Source: JBDTNL01 sp039933785 (GTDB taxonomy: Bacteria > Acidobacteriota > Thermoanaerobaculia > Multivoradales > JAGPDF01). From it: a stretch of 64,000 nt of DNA. Of the stretch, positions 42,229 through 49,731 are shown piece by piece. The DNA lies in assembly GCA_039933785.1 (NCBI GenBank), contig JBDTNL010000001.1, positions 1 through 64,000 of the forward strand. Direction: 5' to 3'. A program made the translations under genes and the position numbers. The first letter of the stretch is position 1; each line of letters opens with the position of its first letter. The notes under the pieces were generated by a model. That model worked only from the letters and a program-made list of their open reading frames with translations. It was not told the DNA's origin and did no database searches.

Positions 42229-42816
42229 ATGACCAAGGCGCCGGATACAGCCACCGACGAGCAGCTGGTGGTCCTGGTGCTGAGGGGTGATCGGGATCGC
42301 TTCGGCGAGCTGATCGGGCGCTACCAGGCTCGGCTGGTGAACTACCTATACCGGCTGCTGCGCAATCTGGATGACGCCCATGACCTGGCGCAGGAGGTCT
42401 TTCTCAAGGTGTATCAGGCGCTCGATCGGTTCGATCCGCAGTACCGCTTCTCGACCTGGCTCTTCCGGGTAGCCCAGAACGCGGCGATCGACCAGATCCG
42501 GCGGCAGCGTTTGAAACTAGTCTCGATGCAGCGCGACGGGATGGGTGGGGACGAGCCCCACGAGATGGACTTTCCGAGCCCGACGCCGACACCGTATGGC
42601 GACTTGCGCAACAGCGAGCGCGGTGGCGCGATTCAGGCAGCGGTGGACGCTCTGCCTTGGGAGTACCGAGAGCTGATCCTGCTGCGGCACTTCAGCGAGT
42701 TGTCCTACGAGGAGATCGCGCAGGTCAAGCGCTTGCCCCTGGGGACGGTGAAGAACAAGTTGTTTCGCGGTCGCCAGATGTTGAAGGAACGGCTGGCCGA
42801 GTTTCGCGTCGATTAG
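42229..42816 (+). CDS. ECF RNA polymerase sigma factor
   Basis: 195 residues. Region 2: FGELIGRYQARLVNYLYRLL, DAHDLAQEVFLKVYQALDRF, FSTWLFRVAQNAAIDQIRR. Region 4: ALPWEYRELILLRHFSELSY, EEIAQVKRLPLGTVKNKLFRGRQML. A linker rich in Pro/Thr/Ser joins them. No ribosome binding site is seen before the ATG, in keeping with the possible leaderless promoter. The next gene encodes a zinc-finger anti-sigma factor, so the pair is probably an envelope-stress switch of the RpoE/SigW kind. The 105-base upstream gap contains nothing else recognised. Confidence 0.93.
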   Translation: MTKAPDTATDEQLVVLVLRGDRDRFGELIGRYQARLVNYLYRLLRNLDDAHDLAQEVFLKVYQALDRFDPQYRFSTWLFRVAQNAAIDQIRRQRLKLVSMQRDGMGGDEPHEMDFPSPTPTPYGDLRNSERGGAIQAAVDALPWEYRELILLRHFSELSYEEIAQVKRLPLGTVKNKLFRGRQMLKERLAEFRVD

Positions 42817-42836
42817 CTGGACGACGGTAGGAGTGA

Positions 42837-43442
42837 ATGATGGCCATGGGAACACCGACGCACGAGACCTGGGAAGAATGGCTGCAGATGGATTTCGACG
42901 GCGAGCTCGGAGATCTCAGCGATCTCAACGGGGGGCGCCAAGCCCGCCTGCGCGAGCACGAGGCGAGCTGTGCGGCATGCACCGCGGAGCGCGCCAGCCT
43001 TCTCGAAGTCGCGCGCGAATTGCGTGAGGCCGAGGTTGCGGTGCGGCCGGACTTCACCTCCGCCGTCATGTCGGCGCTGCCGCCGGCGGGCTGGGAGTCG
43101 CGCCACGCACGGGCCTGGGCCGTTCCCGCGGCTCTGATCGCCGGACTGGGCGGCGCGGCCGCCATCGTCGCCGGCGTGAGCGCCGCTCAGCTTCGGCCGG
43201 GCGGCCAAGTGTTGGGAGCCTTCCGCGCCCTGTTCGACCTCTTTTCGACCGCGGCACTGGCCGGTGCGGGGCTGTTGCAGGCGTCGTGGCGCGGTGTTGG
43301 ACTCGCGCTGGGCGACGCCCTCTCCGGATCGTGGGTGAACATGGCCGCCTTCGGGATCGGCGTGCTCGGCCTCAATCTCGTGTTGCTGCGGCTATTGCGC
43401 AAGGGCCGTACGGCTGAAGCCATGGCGCGGCGCCGGCGCTAG
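42837..43442 (+). CDS. Zinc-finger anti-sigma factor
   Basis: 201 residues. An N-terminal zf-HC2-like anti-sigma domain (EEWLQMDFDGELGDLSD) with the His-x3-Cys-x2-Cys motif HEASCAAC is followed by one hydrophobic helix (AVPAALIAGLGGAAAIVAG) and a second near the C terminus (MAAFGIGVLGLNLVLLRLL). It would hold the adjacent sigma factor at the inner membrane and release it on a signal. TAGGAG lies just upstream; ATG 42840 has better spacing than ATG 42837, so the first Met may be absent. The gene is 20 bases after the sigma factor gene. Confidence 0.85.
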   Translation: MMAMGTPTHETWEEWLQMDFDGELGDLSDLNGGRQARLREHEASCAACTAERASLLEVARELREAEVAVRPDFTSAVMSALPPAGWESRHARAWAVPAALIAGLGGAAAIVAGVSAAQLRPGGQVLGAFRALFDLFSTAALAGAGLLQASWRGVGLALGDALSGSWVNMAAFGIGVLGLNLVLLRLLRKGRTAEAMARRRR

Positions 43443-43458
43443 CGAACCCCTTCGGGCC

Positions 43459-43543
43459 GCCGGCCAGGTGGCCCCCTGGCTTGAACTCCCTGCGCTGCGG
43501 GGATTTCGCTCCGGAGTCCAAACCAGGAGACCACCTGGCCGGC
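43459..43543. repeat. 31-base imperfect inverted repeat between anti-sigma and bactofilin-like genes
   Basis: 43459-43489 pairs with 43513-43543: 13 perfect pairs (GCCGGCCAGGTGG), a three-base internal loop, then CCTGG, TTG and ACTCC segments separated by single mismatches, about 26 pairs in 31. The loop is 23 bases. Without a T-run it is not a classical terminator; RNA processing, attenuation or a small mobile repeat are alternatives. Confidence 0.8.
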
Positions 43544-43575
43544 TACCGTTTCCTGCGAAAACCGCTTCCCCCGTT

Positions 43576-44541
43576 ATGATTCGCTCGATGCGTCACAATG
43601 CCTCAAGATATCTGCTCTCGTTGAGCCTCGCCCTCTGCGCCGCGATGCCGGCGAGCGCCGACTCACCCGCGCTTGCCAACTCGTCCGCCAGCGCGCCCGC
43701 GCTGATCATCGAACGCGGCAGCCTGGCGCGCCAGCAAGTCGTCGCTCTCGGCAGGGACGTCGCGGTCGATGGTGAAGCGCTTGCCGACGTGGCGGCGATC
43801 AATGGCTCCGCTCGTGTGTCGGGCAGCATCGCCGGCGACCTTCTGGTGCTCGGAGGCCATGCACACTTGGACCCAACGGCGCGCATCGCCGGCGACGTCT
43901 TCGTGGTTGGCGGCACCTTGGATGCCGCGCCTGGAGCGACCATTGGTGGGCGAGCCGTCTCCTACTCGACGGTCTCTTCTGCATGGCTGACCCTGCTCGA
44001 GGGCCCGTCGCTCGGTCTTTCCTCGTCCTCGCCCTTGATTCTCGGCGCCAAGCTCGCGCTGCTCGCGGCTTGGGCGGCGCTTGTACTGTTGCTGTTCGCC
44101 GCCAGTGGACGCGAGTTGCTGTCGACCTCCGAGGCCGTTCGCCGCGAGCCTTTTCACTGTTTCGTCGTCGGCCTTACGGGCGTGCTGGCGCTCGTGCTGA
44201 CCGCGCTCTTCTTCAGCGCCGTCGCCGCGCTTCTGATCGGTGTTCCGCTTCTGGTACTGGTGGTGATTCTCGCGCTGATGCTCAAGTTCTGGGGCATGGT
44301 CGCGGTGTTCCACGCCCTCGGTGGCTGGCTCCTGAATCGATTCTCGGGTCGCCGTCTCTTGCCGTTGCACGCCGCCTGCCTCGGACTGCTGGCACTCGGG
44401 CTGCTCAAGTTCCTGCCCTACGTCGGGTTGATTGGCTGGACGGTCGCGACACTCCTCGGAGTCGGCGCCACCCTGGTCACCAAGTTCGGCCGCCGCGAGC
44501 CGTGGTTCGTTCGCTCGGTGGCCTCCGACGGCTCGTACTAG
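43576..44541 (+). CDS. Exported bactofilin-like (polymer-forming) repeat protein with membrane helices
   Basis: 321 residues. A signal peptide (YLLSLSLALCAAMPASAD) is followed by a beta-helical repeat region at about 45-130, where GSARVSGSIAGDLLVLGG and ARIAGDVFVVGGTLDAAPGA show the bactofilin-type rung spacing. The C-terminal half holds four hydrophobic segments (LALLAAWAALVLLLFAA, GVLALVLTALFFSAVAALLIG, LVLVVILALMLKFWGMVAVF, LGLLALGLLKFLPYVGLIG). Start may be ATG 43576 or ATG 43588. The repeat domain would face the periplasm. Position after a sigma/anti-sigma pair suggests stress regulation, though a large hairpin intervenes. Function unknown. Confidence 0.75.
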   Translation: MIRSMRHNASRYLLSLSLALCAAMPASADSPALANSSASAPALIIERGSLARQQVVALGRDVAVDGEALADVAAINGSARVSGSIAGDLLVLGGHAHLDPTARIAGDVFVVGGTLDAAPGATIGGRAVSYSTVSSAWLTLLEGPSLGLSSSSPLILGAKLALLAAWAALVLLLFAASGRELLSTSEAVRREPFHCFVVGLTGVLALVLTALFFSAVAALLIGVPLLVLVVILALMLKFWGMVAVFHALGGWLLNRFSGRRLLPLHAACLGLLALGLLKFLPYVGLIGWTVATLLGVGATLVTKFGRREPWFVRSVASDGSY

Positions 44542-44565
44542 CGTCACGCCGCGAGCCCGCAGCTG

Positions 44566-45480
44566 ATGGTTTCGCTGGAACGGCAGCTCGCAGCCGGTCA
44601 GCTTGTCTGCCCACGAACGCAGCAGACTCTCAGCTTTCAGGGCGCATGCCTCCGAACCAGCGACGGCGCGATCGAGTATCCAGTCGTGCATGGAGTCCCC
44701 GTCTTGCTCGCGGAGCCGGATCGAATCCGCCGAGAGCTCGACCGGGCCAGCGGATCGATGGCCAGCGAGTATGCGGCGCCACCGAGATCGGTACGAGCTC
44801 TATGGAGTGTGCCCGAACGCTGGGTCGGCGACCGCCGAACGGCGCCCTCGCGCGCCGCGTTCGCTCGAGTCTTCGATGCCCTCCCCGCGGATGCGCTCTG
44901 CCTTTCAGTCGGCGGCGGCCCGCTGCGTGCGCACTCGAGCTTCGTCAACCTCAACATCGGTCTGTTCCCGAACGTCGATGTCGTGGGCGACGGCTACGCT
45001 TTGCCGTACTCCGAGAACTCGATCGATGCCCTGCATTGCGAAGCAGTGCTCGAGCACATGGAGTATCCGCAAAGGGCAGTCGATGAGATGTTCCGCGTCA
45101 CGCGTCCGGGAGCCCGCGCCTGGGTTGCGACGCCATTTCTCCAGATGTTCCATGCCTACCCCGATCACTACCAGAACTTCACGCTGGGCGGCCATGTGCG
45201 GCTCTTCGAGAGAGCCGGCTTCACAATCGAAGAGGCGGGGGCCTGCGTCGGACCCACGTTCATGCTGCGGGATCTTCTTCAAGGGTATTTGCGACACATC
45301 GTACCCGGTGGACGATTCGGCCGGGTACTGTCGCGCGTCGCGGGTTTGGCCCTCTTGCCGTTCCTGTTCGTCGACGATCTCGTCGGACGCCGGCCCGCTT
45401 CGGTTGTTCTCGCCTCCACGACGTTTCTGGTGGCGCGCAAGCCGCCCGGCAACCTTGACCCCTCGGGAGGCATCCCATAG
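44566..45480 (+). CDS. SAM-dependent methyltransferase with Trm112-like N terminus
   Basis: 304 residues. The first 60 residues (LAAGQLVCPRTQQTLSFQGA...YPVVHGVPVLLAE) resemble the Trm112-like domain often fused to class I methyltransferases. A Rossmann core follows: CLSVGGGPLRAH as the SAM motif, VDVVGDGYALPYSENSIDALHCEAVLEHME, and a late helix/strand (FRVTRPGARAWVATPFLQMFH). A hydrophobic stretch occurs near residue 265. The substrate is unknown; lipid, sugar or small-molecule acceptors are all possible. A second long frame overlaps it at 44603-45490 but has no recognisable motif. Confidence 0.8.
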   Translation: MVSLERQLAAGQLVCPRTQQTLSFQGACLRTSDGAIEYPVVHGVPVLLAEPDRIRRELDRASGSMASEYAAPPRSVRALWSVPERWVGDRRTAPSRAAFARVFDALPADALCLSVGGGPLRAHSSFVNLNIGLFPNVDVVGDGYALPYSENSIDALHCEAVLEHMEYPQRAVDEMFRVTRPGARAWVATPFLQMFHAYPDHYQNFTLGGHVRLFERAGFTIEEAGACVGPTFMLRDLLQGYLRHIVPGGRFGRVLSRVAGLALLPFLFVDDLVGRRPASVVLASTTFLVARKPPGNLDPSGGIP

Positions 45481-45524
45481 GCTCAGTTGAAGCTCCTTTG
45501 CCCTGGTAAAGGGGCGCTAAATCT

Positions 45525-46397
45525 ATGAATTCTCGAATTCAAACGATCGGAGTCATTGGCGCGGGAACCATGGGGCACGGTATTGCCCAGGTGGCCGCGT
45601 TAGCCGGCTTCGAGGTCGTCCTGGTGGATATTTCTGCCGAGGCCCTGTCGCGCGGTCGCGCCGGAATCGAGAAAAGCCTCGGTAAGTTGGTCGACAAGGG
45701 CAAGCTCACGGCCGACGACCGAATGGGCGCGCTCGCCCGGGTGAAGACGCACAGTGCGATCGCGGAGCTCGCGGCGGCCGATCTGGTTGTCGAAGCGGTG
45801 TCAGAAAAGCTCGAGGTCAAGCGCGAGGTCTTCCGCGAGATCGATCGCGTCTGCGCCGCGCACACGATTCTGGCCTCGAACACGAGCTCGATTTCGATCA
45901 CCAAGCTCGGCGCGGTCACCAAGCGGCCGGCGCAGGTGATCGGGATGCACTTCATGAACCCAGTACCGCTCATGCAGCTGGTCGAAATTATTCGCGGCTT
46001 GGCGACCGACCAGGCCACGTACGACGCAGTCGAGGCGGCGACGAAGGCGATGGGCAAGACGCCGGTCGAAGTGCACGATGGGCCCGGATTCGTCTCCAAC
46101 CGGGTTCTCATGCCGATGATCAACGAGGCGATCTATTGCCTGTACGAGGGCGTGGGTACCGCGGAAGCCATCGATCAGGTGATGAAGCTCGGCATGAATC
46201 ACCCGATGGGCCCGCTCGCGCTCGCTGACTTGATCGGGCTCGATGTGTGCCTCGACATCCTGCGCGTTCTTCAAGACGGCTTCGGCGATCCCAAGTATCG
46301 CCCGTGCCCCTTGCTGGTGAAGATGGTCGACGCCGGCCGCCTCGGGCGCAAGTCCGGGCACGGCTTTTACAGCTACTCGATTCCGAGCGCGGCTTAG
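45525..46397 (+). CDS. hbd: 3-hydroxybutyryl-CoA dehydrogenase
   Basis: NAD(P)-dependent oxidation of 3-hydroxyacyl-CoA in fatty-acid or butanoate metabolism. 290 residues, the usual length of the stand-alone enzyme. N-terminal dinucleotide fold VIGAGTMGHGIAQVAALAGF; catalytic region LASNTSSISITKLGAVT and IGMHFMNPVPLMQLVEII with the conserved His; and the C-terminal dimer domain (GPGFVSNRVLMPMINEAIYC, MNHPMGPLALADLIGLD, CPLLVKMVDAGRLGRKSGHGFY). AAAGGGG lies about 10 bases before the ATG. No other beta-oxidation gene is adjacent. Confidence 0.94.
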   Translation: MNSRIQTIGVIGAGTMGHGIAQVAALAGFEVVLVDISAEALSRGRAGIEKSLGKLVDKGKLTADDRMGALARVKTHSAIAELAAADLVVEAVSEKLEVKREVFREIDRVCAAHTILASNTSSISITKLGAVTKRPAQVIGMHFMNPVPLMQLVEIIRGLATDQATYDAVEAATKAMGKTPVEVHDGPGFVSNRVLMPMINEAIYCLYEGVGTAEAIDQVMKLGMNHPMGPLALADLIGLDVCLDILRVLQDGFGDPKYRPCPLLVKMVDAGRLGRKSGHGFYSYSIPSAA

Positions 46398-46412
46398 GGG
46401 CAGGGGATTCGG

Positions 46413-48266
46413 ATGTATTGCCAAGTTTGCGGCGCCTTCAACCCCGACGAGCAGGAATTCTGCAGTCGCTGTCACCAGAAGCTCCTGGTGCTTTCCGGCC
46501 CCGCCGCGAGCGAGGAAGAGCCGAGCTTCGACGAAGACTCGCCGGAAGAGAACTTTTCCTTCGACGAGCATCTGCTCGAGCGCATCTCGATCCTCGAAGA
46601 GGTCGTGAAGCGCACGGCGGAAACCGTTCGCCAGCTTCTCGGTGCGCTCTACAAGCAAGAGAAGAACATCCTCATCTCGCAGACCGGTGTCGCGACGCTG
46701 CGCGAGCTGCTCGAGAGAAAGACGGTCTTCGGTCGCGACGAGTGGAGCGATCTGTGGGAATCCAAGATGGACTATCAGCTGCTGGCGCTCGAGAAGCGCG
46801 AGCGCTTCGTGGCTATCAAGGACAGAATCGCGGCGCTCTATCGCGGCGACAAGCGAAAGCAGTTTCTGCAGCACCTCGAGGATGCCGAGTACGCGCTGTT
46901 CGCCTTCGACGTCGAGCGCGCGGTGCGCGCCCTCGAGTCGGCGTACAAGCTCGACCGCGACAACTACGAGCTGTCCTACTTCCTCGGTGAGACGCACTTC
47001 AACGAGGGCGAGGCGGTCCAGGCGCTCGAGTACTTCGGGCACGTCCTCGACTCGAAGCCCGATCACTACGAGGGGCTGATCTACAGCGGCGTCATCCATC
47101 ACGAGCGCGGCGACGGCGAGATCGCCGAGGAATTCCTGAAGCGCGCCGTGTCGCTCTATCCGGACTCGTTCCTACCGCACTTCAGCCTGGGCGCGATCTA
47201 CGCTGGCGATGGCAAGCTGGCGCGCGCGGTGGTCTATCTCGAGAAGGCGGTGGAGCTCGACTCCGTACCGCAGGCCTTGTTCCTGCTCGGCAGCTGCTAC
47301 CACGAGATGGGCAAGCTGGCGCCGGCGATCAAGTATCTGCAGGAGGCCGTGCGCCACGATCCAGGCTTCGAGGAAGCACACCATCTGCTGGGCCTGGCGT
47401 ATCTCGATCGCCACTGGAACAAGAAGGCGCTCGAGTCGTTCCGCCAGGCGCAGGTGCTGAACCCGAAGAAGATGCAGTATCAAGACCTGGTGCGCTACCT
47501 GTCCGGGCACAAGGGCTTTCCTCTGCCCGAAGTGGCCGGCGAGGCCAAGGAGTGGTACACCCGCGCGGAGGAGCTGGCGTCGCACGGAAACTCGAAGCGC
47601 GCCTTGTCTTCATACCGCCGGGCCTTGGCGCTCGAGCCCAACAATCCAACCTTGTTGATGTCGTACGCGATGCTCTGCCTGCATCTCAATCGTGGTCCTG
47701 AGATCGAGGCGGTGACCCGCAAGGTACTCGACCTCAACCCCGGCGAGATGCTCAAGGCGACGGCGTACGCGACGCTGATCGAGGCCCTTCGCGGCGAGGG
47801 CAAGTACCGCGAAGGCAACACGGTCGGCCGGCAGATGCTGTCGGAAGGCAGTTCCAATTTCGCCAAAACGATCGCTTACTACGAAATGGCGTACAACCTC
47901 GCGGAGCTCGAGGAGGACCTCGACCAGGCGCTCGACTTTGCGCGGCAGTCGCTGGAGCTCGCTCCCGAGGAGCTCAAGCCTTTTCCCCTGGCGGCGCTCG
48001 GCTGGGTGCACTACAAGCGCCGGGAATGGCCGCAGGCGATCGATTTCCTGTCGCGCGCGAGCGAGCTCGAGCCGTCGGAGACTACGCTCACCCACCTCGG
48101 CATGGCCCTCCTCGCCTCGGGTGAAGAGGAGCGCGCTCGCGGTGTGTTGGCGCATGCGCGCAACCTCAAGCGCAAGGGCTCGGCGCTCGAGGAGAAGATG
48201 ATGGCGTGTGTGAAGGACAGCGCGCGCTTGCTGCAGAGGGTGCAGCAGAGCAAGCAAAGAAAGTAG
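46413..48266 (+). CDS. Zinc-ribbon TPR-repeat protein
   Basis: 617 residues, no signal peptide, so probably cytoplasmic. The N-terminal zinc ribbon is Cys3, Cys6, Cys17, Cys20 (CQVCG ... CSRC). An acidic linker and a helical region (about 45-140) follow. Then TPR repeats run to the end, e.g. VERAVRALESAYKLDRDNYE, QALEYFGHVLDSKPDHYEGL and AVVYLEKAVELDSVPQALFL. The role is unknown; protein-protein scaffolding is likely. It follows the hbd stop by 15 bases, and the lipoprotein gene begins two bases after its stop. Confidence 0.82.
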   Translation: MYCQVCGAFNPDEQEFCSRCHQKLLVLSGPAASEEEPSFDEDSPEENFSFDEHLLERISILEEVVKRTAETVRQLLGALYKQEKNILISQTGVATLRELLERKTVFGRDEWSDLWESKMDYQLLALEKRERFVAIKDRIAALYRGDKRKQFLQHLEDAEYALFAFDVERAVRALESAYKLDRDNYELSYFLGETHFNEGEAVQALEYFGHVLDSKPDHYEGLIYSGVIHHERGDGEIAEEFLKRAVSLYPDSFLPHFSLGAIYAGDGKLARAVVYLEKAVELDSVPQALFLLGSCYHEMGKLAPAIKYLQEAVRHDPGFEEAHHLLGLAYLDRHWNKKALESFRQAQVLNPKKMQYQDLVRYLSGHKGFPLPEVAGEAKEWYTRAEELASHGNSKRALSSYRRALALEPNNPTLLMSYAMLCLHLNRGPEIEAVTRKVLDLNPGEMLKATAYATLIEALRGEGKYREGNTVGRQMLSEGSSNFAKTIAYYEMAYNLAELEEDLDQALDFARQSLELAPEELKPFPLAALGWVHYKRREWPQAIDFLSRASELEPSETTLTHLGMALLASGEEERARGVLAHARNLKRKGSALEEKMMACVKDSARLLQRVQQSKQRK

Positions 48267-48268
48267 CG

Positions 48269-49033
48269 ATGCGCACCATTTTCGGTGTCGCAGCGATAGC
48301 GGTCGGGGTCCTTTCCGCATGCGCCACTTCGAATGTCGCGTGGGACGAGACTCAGGCTGCGAAAGCCGGATCGATCAGGCAGATCTCGCAGAACCTCCGT
48401 TACCCTCAGAGGGTTGCTGAGGTACTCAGAGTCCTAGGCACGCCACCGATCCGTTCATCTCAGGCCTGGAATGACCCTTCTCTGCGCGAGCAAGGGACGC
48501 GAGAGGAGCGGAATCGGCTGGCGCAGATATTTGGCTATCTGACCGTGCTCGCCTACTACACGGGGCCCCAGGAGGTGACTCGAATCCTTGTCATCGGCAA
48601 CGTAGCGATCGGGAGCGACGCCGTCGCCGTACCGCAGATCATTTGGGCGGAGCAAGGTCCGTGGTTGCCTCCGTCCAAGGCAGCCGGCCTGTTCCCGGGA
48701 GCCCCAATCGAATCGGCCTCTGGACTTGGGAAGCCGATGGTCACGGAAAACAGTACTGAGTCGCAGTACCTCTGGTCCGACGACTCTTCGAACGAACTCA
48801 TTGCCGCGACAGCCCCGCACAACACAGGCCACTTCTCCCGGGTCGTAACCATGAGATTTGGCAACTTGCGGCAAGTGAGGGGTCGTCCAGACGTTTCAGC
48901 TGCCGTCGCGAGCACCGTAAACAACGCAGCCGGAAAAATGGAGGCCGTCTTCGCGGGCTTGGATTTGGATCAAGTCCTGCGACTCCAAGGCTGGGATCCG
49001 CAAGCGGCCCGGAAGAAGTTTGGCCTGCAGTAA
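48269..49033 (+). CDS. Putative lipoprotein, unrecognised family
   Basis: 254 residues. The N terminus MRTIFGVAAIAVGVLSACATS has a clear lipobox (Cys18). The mature part includes NLRYPQRVAEVLRVLGTPPI, which loosely recalls SmpA/OmlA-type envelope lipoproteins, and a hydrophobic strand pair (FGYLTVLAYYTGPQEVTRIL). I recognise no catalytic motif. Base composition falls here: one counted 60-base line is about 58% GC against 67% in the TPR gene before it. The gene starts two bases after the TPR stop, so it could be co-transcribed despite a possibly different origin. Confidence 0.65.
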   Translation: MRTIFGVAAIAVGVLSACATSNVAWDETQAAKAGSIRQISQNLRYPQRVAEVLRVLGTPPIRSSQAWNDPSLREQGTREERNRLAQIFGYLTVLAYYTGPQEVTRILVIGNVAIGSDAVAVPQIIWAEQGPWLPPSKAAGLFPGAPIESASGLGKPMVTENSTESQYLWSDDSSNELIAATAPHNTGHFSRVVTMRFGNLRQVRGRPDVSAAVASTVNNAAGKMEAVFAGLDLDQVLRLQGWDPQAARKKFGLQ

Positions 49034-49184
49034 CGAAGCAATAGCCGCCAACCGACGACCTTCAGGATGGTGCGAGAGCGCCCTGCACGCGCCACCGAAT
49101 CTGCGTCACGCGTTGCGGTACTCGTGCTCGAGGCGCCGTAGTTTCTATCAACGTCCATCGTTCTCTGCGTGACTCTCCTGTGGC

Positions 49185-49520
49185 CTATTGCTTGGGTTCT
49201 GGTTTGGCCGTGGACTTACCCAGCAGCATCTCCAGGTAAGGCCGTTGCCTCGCATCTAGGGCCTTTGTCTTCAGCGCCTCCATGGCCGGTTTGAATCTAG
49301 CCTCGATGTAGTCGATAGCTCGGCCGTCCAGTCCGTTCTCGTTGGGCCACTTTTCCACGTAGAAGCTCTCGGTAAGCTCCTCTTCGAACACTGATGGGGT
49401 AGAGAGACTGCATTGATACGACTCCCCATCGTGTTCCTCAACCTTGACGGTTGTGCCTTCGTGGCTAGGGTCGTTCTCAAGCAGCCCTACAATCACTCGT
49501 TCCATTGCCAAAACGCTCAT
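49185..49520 (-). CDS. Hypothetical protein, low-GC patch
   Basis: 111 residues, acidic, without signal peptide or membrane segment. I recognise no domain. The sequence (VIVGLLENDPSHEGTTVKVE; FYVEKWPNENGLDGRAIDYI) looks like a genuine folded protein. An AGGAAGAGG purine run precedes the ATG on the minus strand. Local GC is near 53% in a counted line, the lowest for a gene in the window. It stands alone between a lipoprotein gene and proS on the opposite strand, so it has its own promoter; a 7-base inverted repeat lies just upstream. Confidence 0.55.
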   Translation of the reverse strand: MSVLAMERVIVGLLENDPSHEGTTVKVEEHDGESYQCSLSTPSVFEEELTESFYVEKWPNENGLDGRAIDYIEARFKPAMEALKTKALDARQRPYLEMLLGKSTAKPEPKQ

Positions 49521-49535
49521 TCTGTTACCTCTTCC

Positions 49536-49576
49536 TAGGTCCGGCGTTATCAGGACCTATTCAGTATGGGTCCTAG
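49536..49576. repeat. Inverted repeat upstream of the 111-residue gene
   Basis: TAGGTCC (49536-49542) and GGACCTA (49553-49559) form a perfect 7-base inverted repeat with a 10-base spacer; a third related half-site GGTCCTAG lies at 49569-49576. The arrangement could be an operator for the minus-strand gene starting at 49520. The rest of the 49521-49731 gap is lower-GC sequence with no gene that I can support. Confidence 0.45.
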
Positions 49577-49731
49577 TGACAAGAGTGCAACCTAGTCGTG
49601 GGGCCCAGGCTTGCTCTCTCAATTGTCTGCACCGAGAATTTCAAAACTAGGACATCGTCGGCGCGCGGTTACCGTGCGCGATGTGAGATCCTAAGATTTC
49701 CTGACCGGCAAATAACAGCAAGGAGCAGCCT

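Noticed and set aside
44603..45490. A 295-codon frame overlapping the methyltransferase in another frame
   Set aside because: Ser/Arg-rich shadow translation with no motif, whereas the other frame has a SAM-binding core and Trm112-like start.
45485..45515. Small hairpin CCTTT/AAAGG before hbd as a terminator
   Set aside because: Only five pairs, and the right arm is the likely ribosome site of hbd.
48970..49158. A 62-codon minus-strand frame after the lipoprotein gene
   Set aside because: No ribosome site or recognisable features and it overlaps the lipoprotein gene end.
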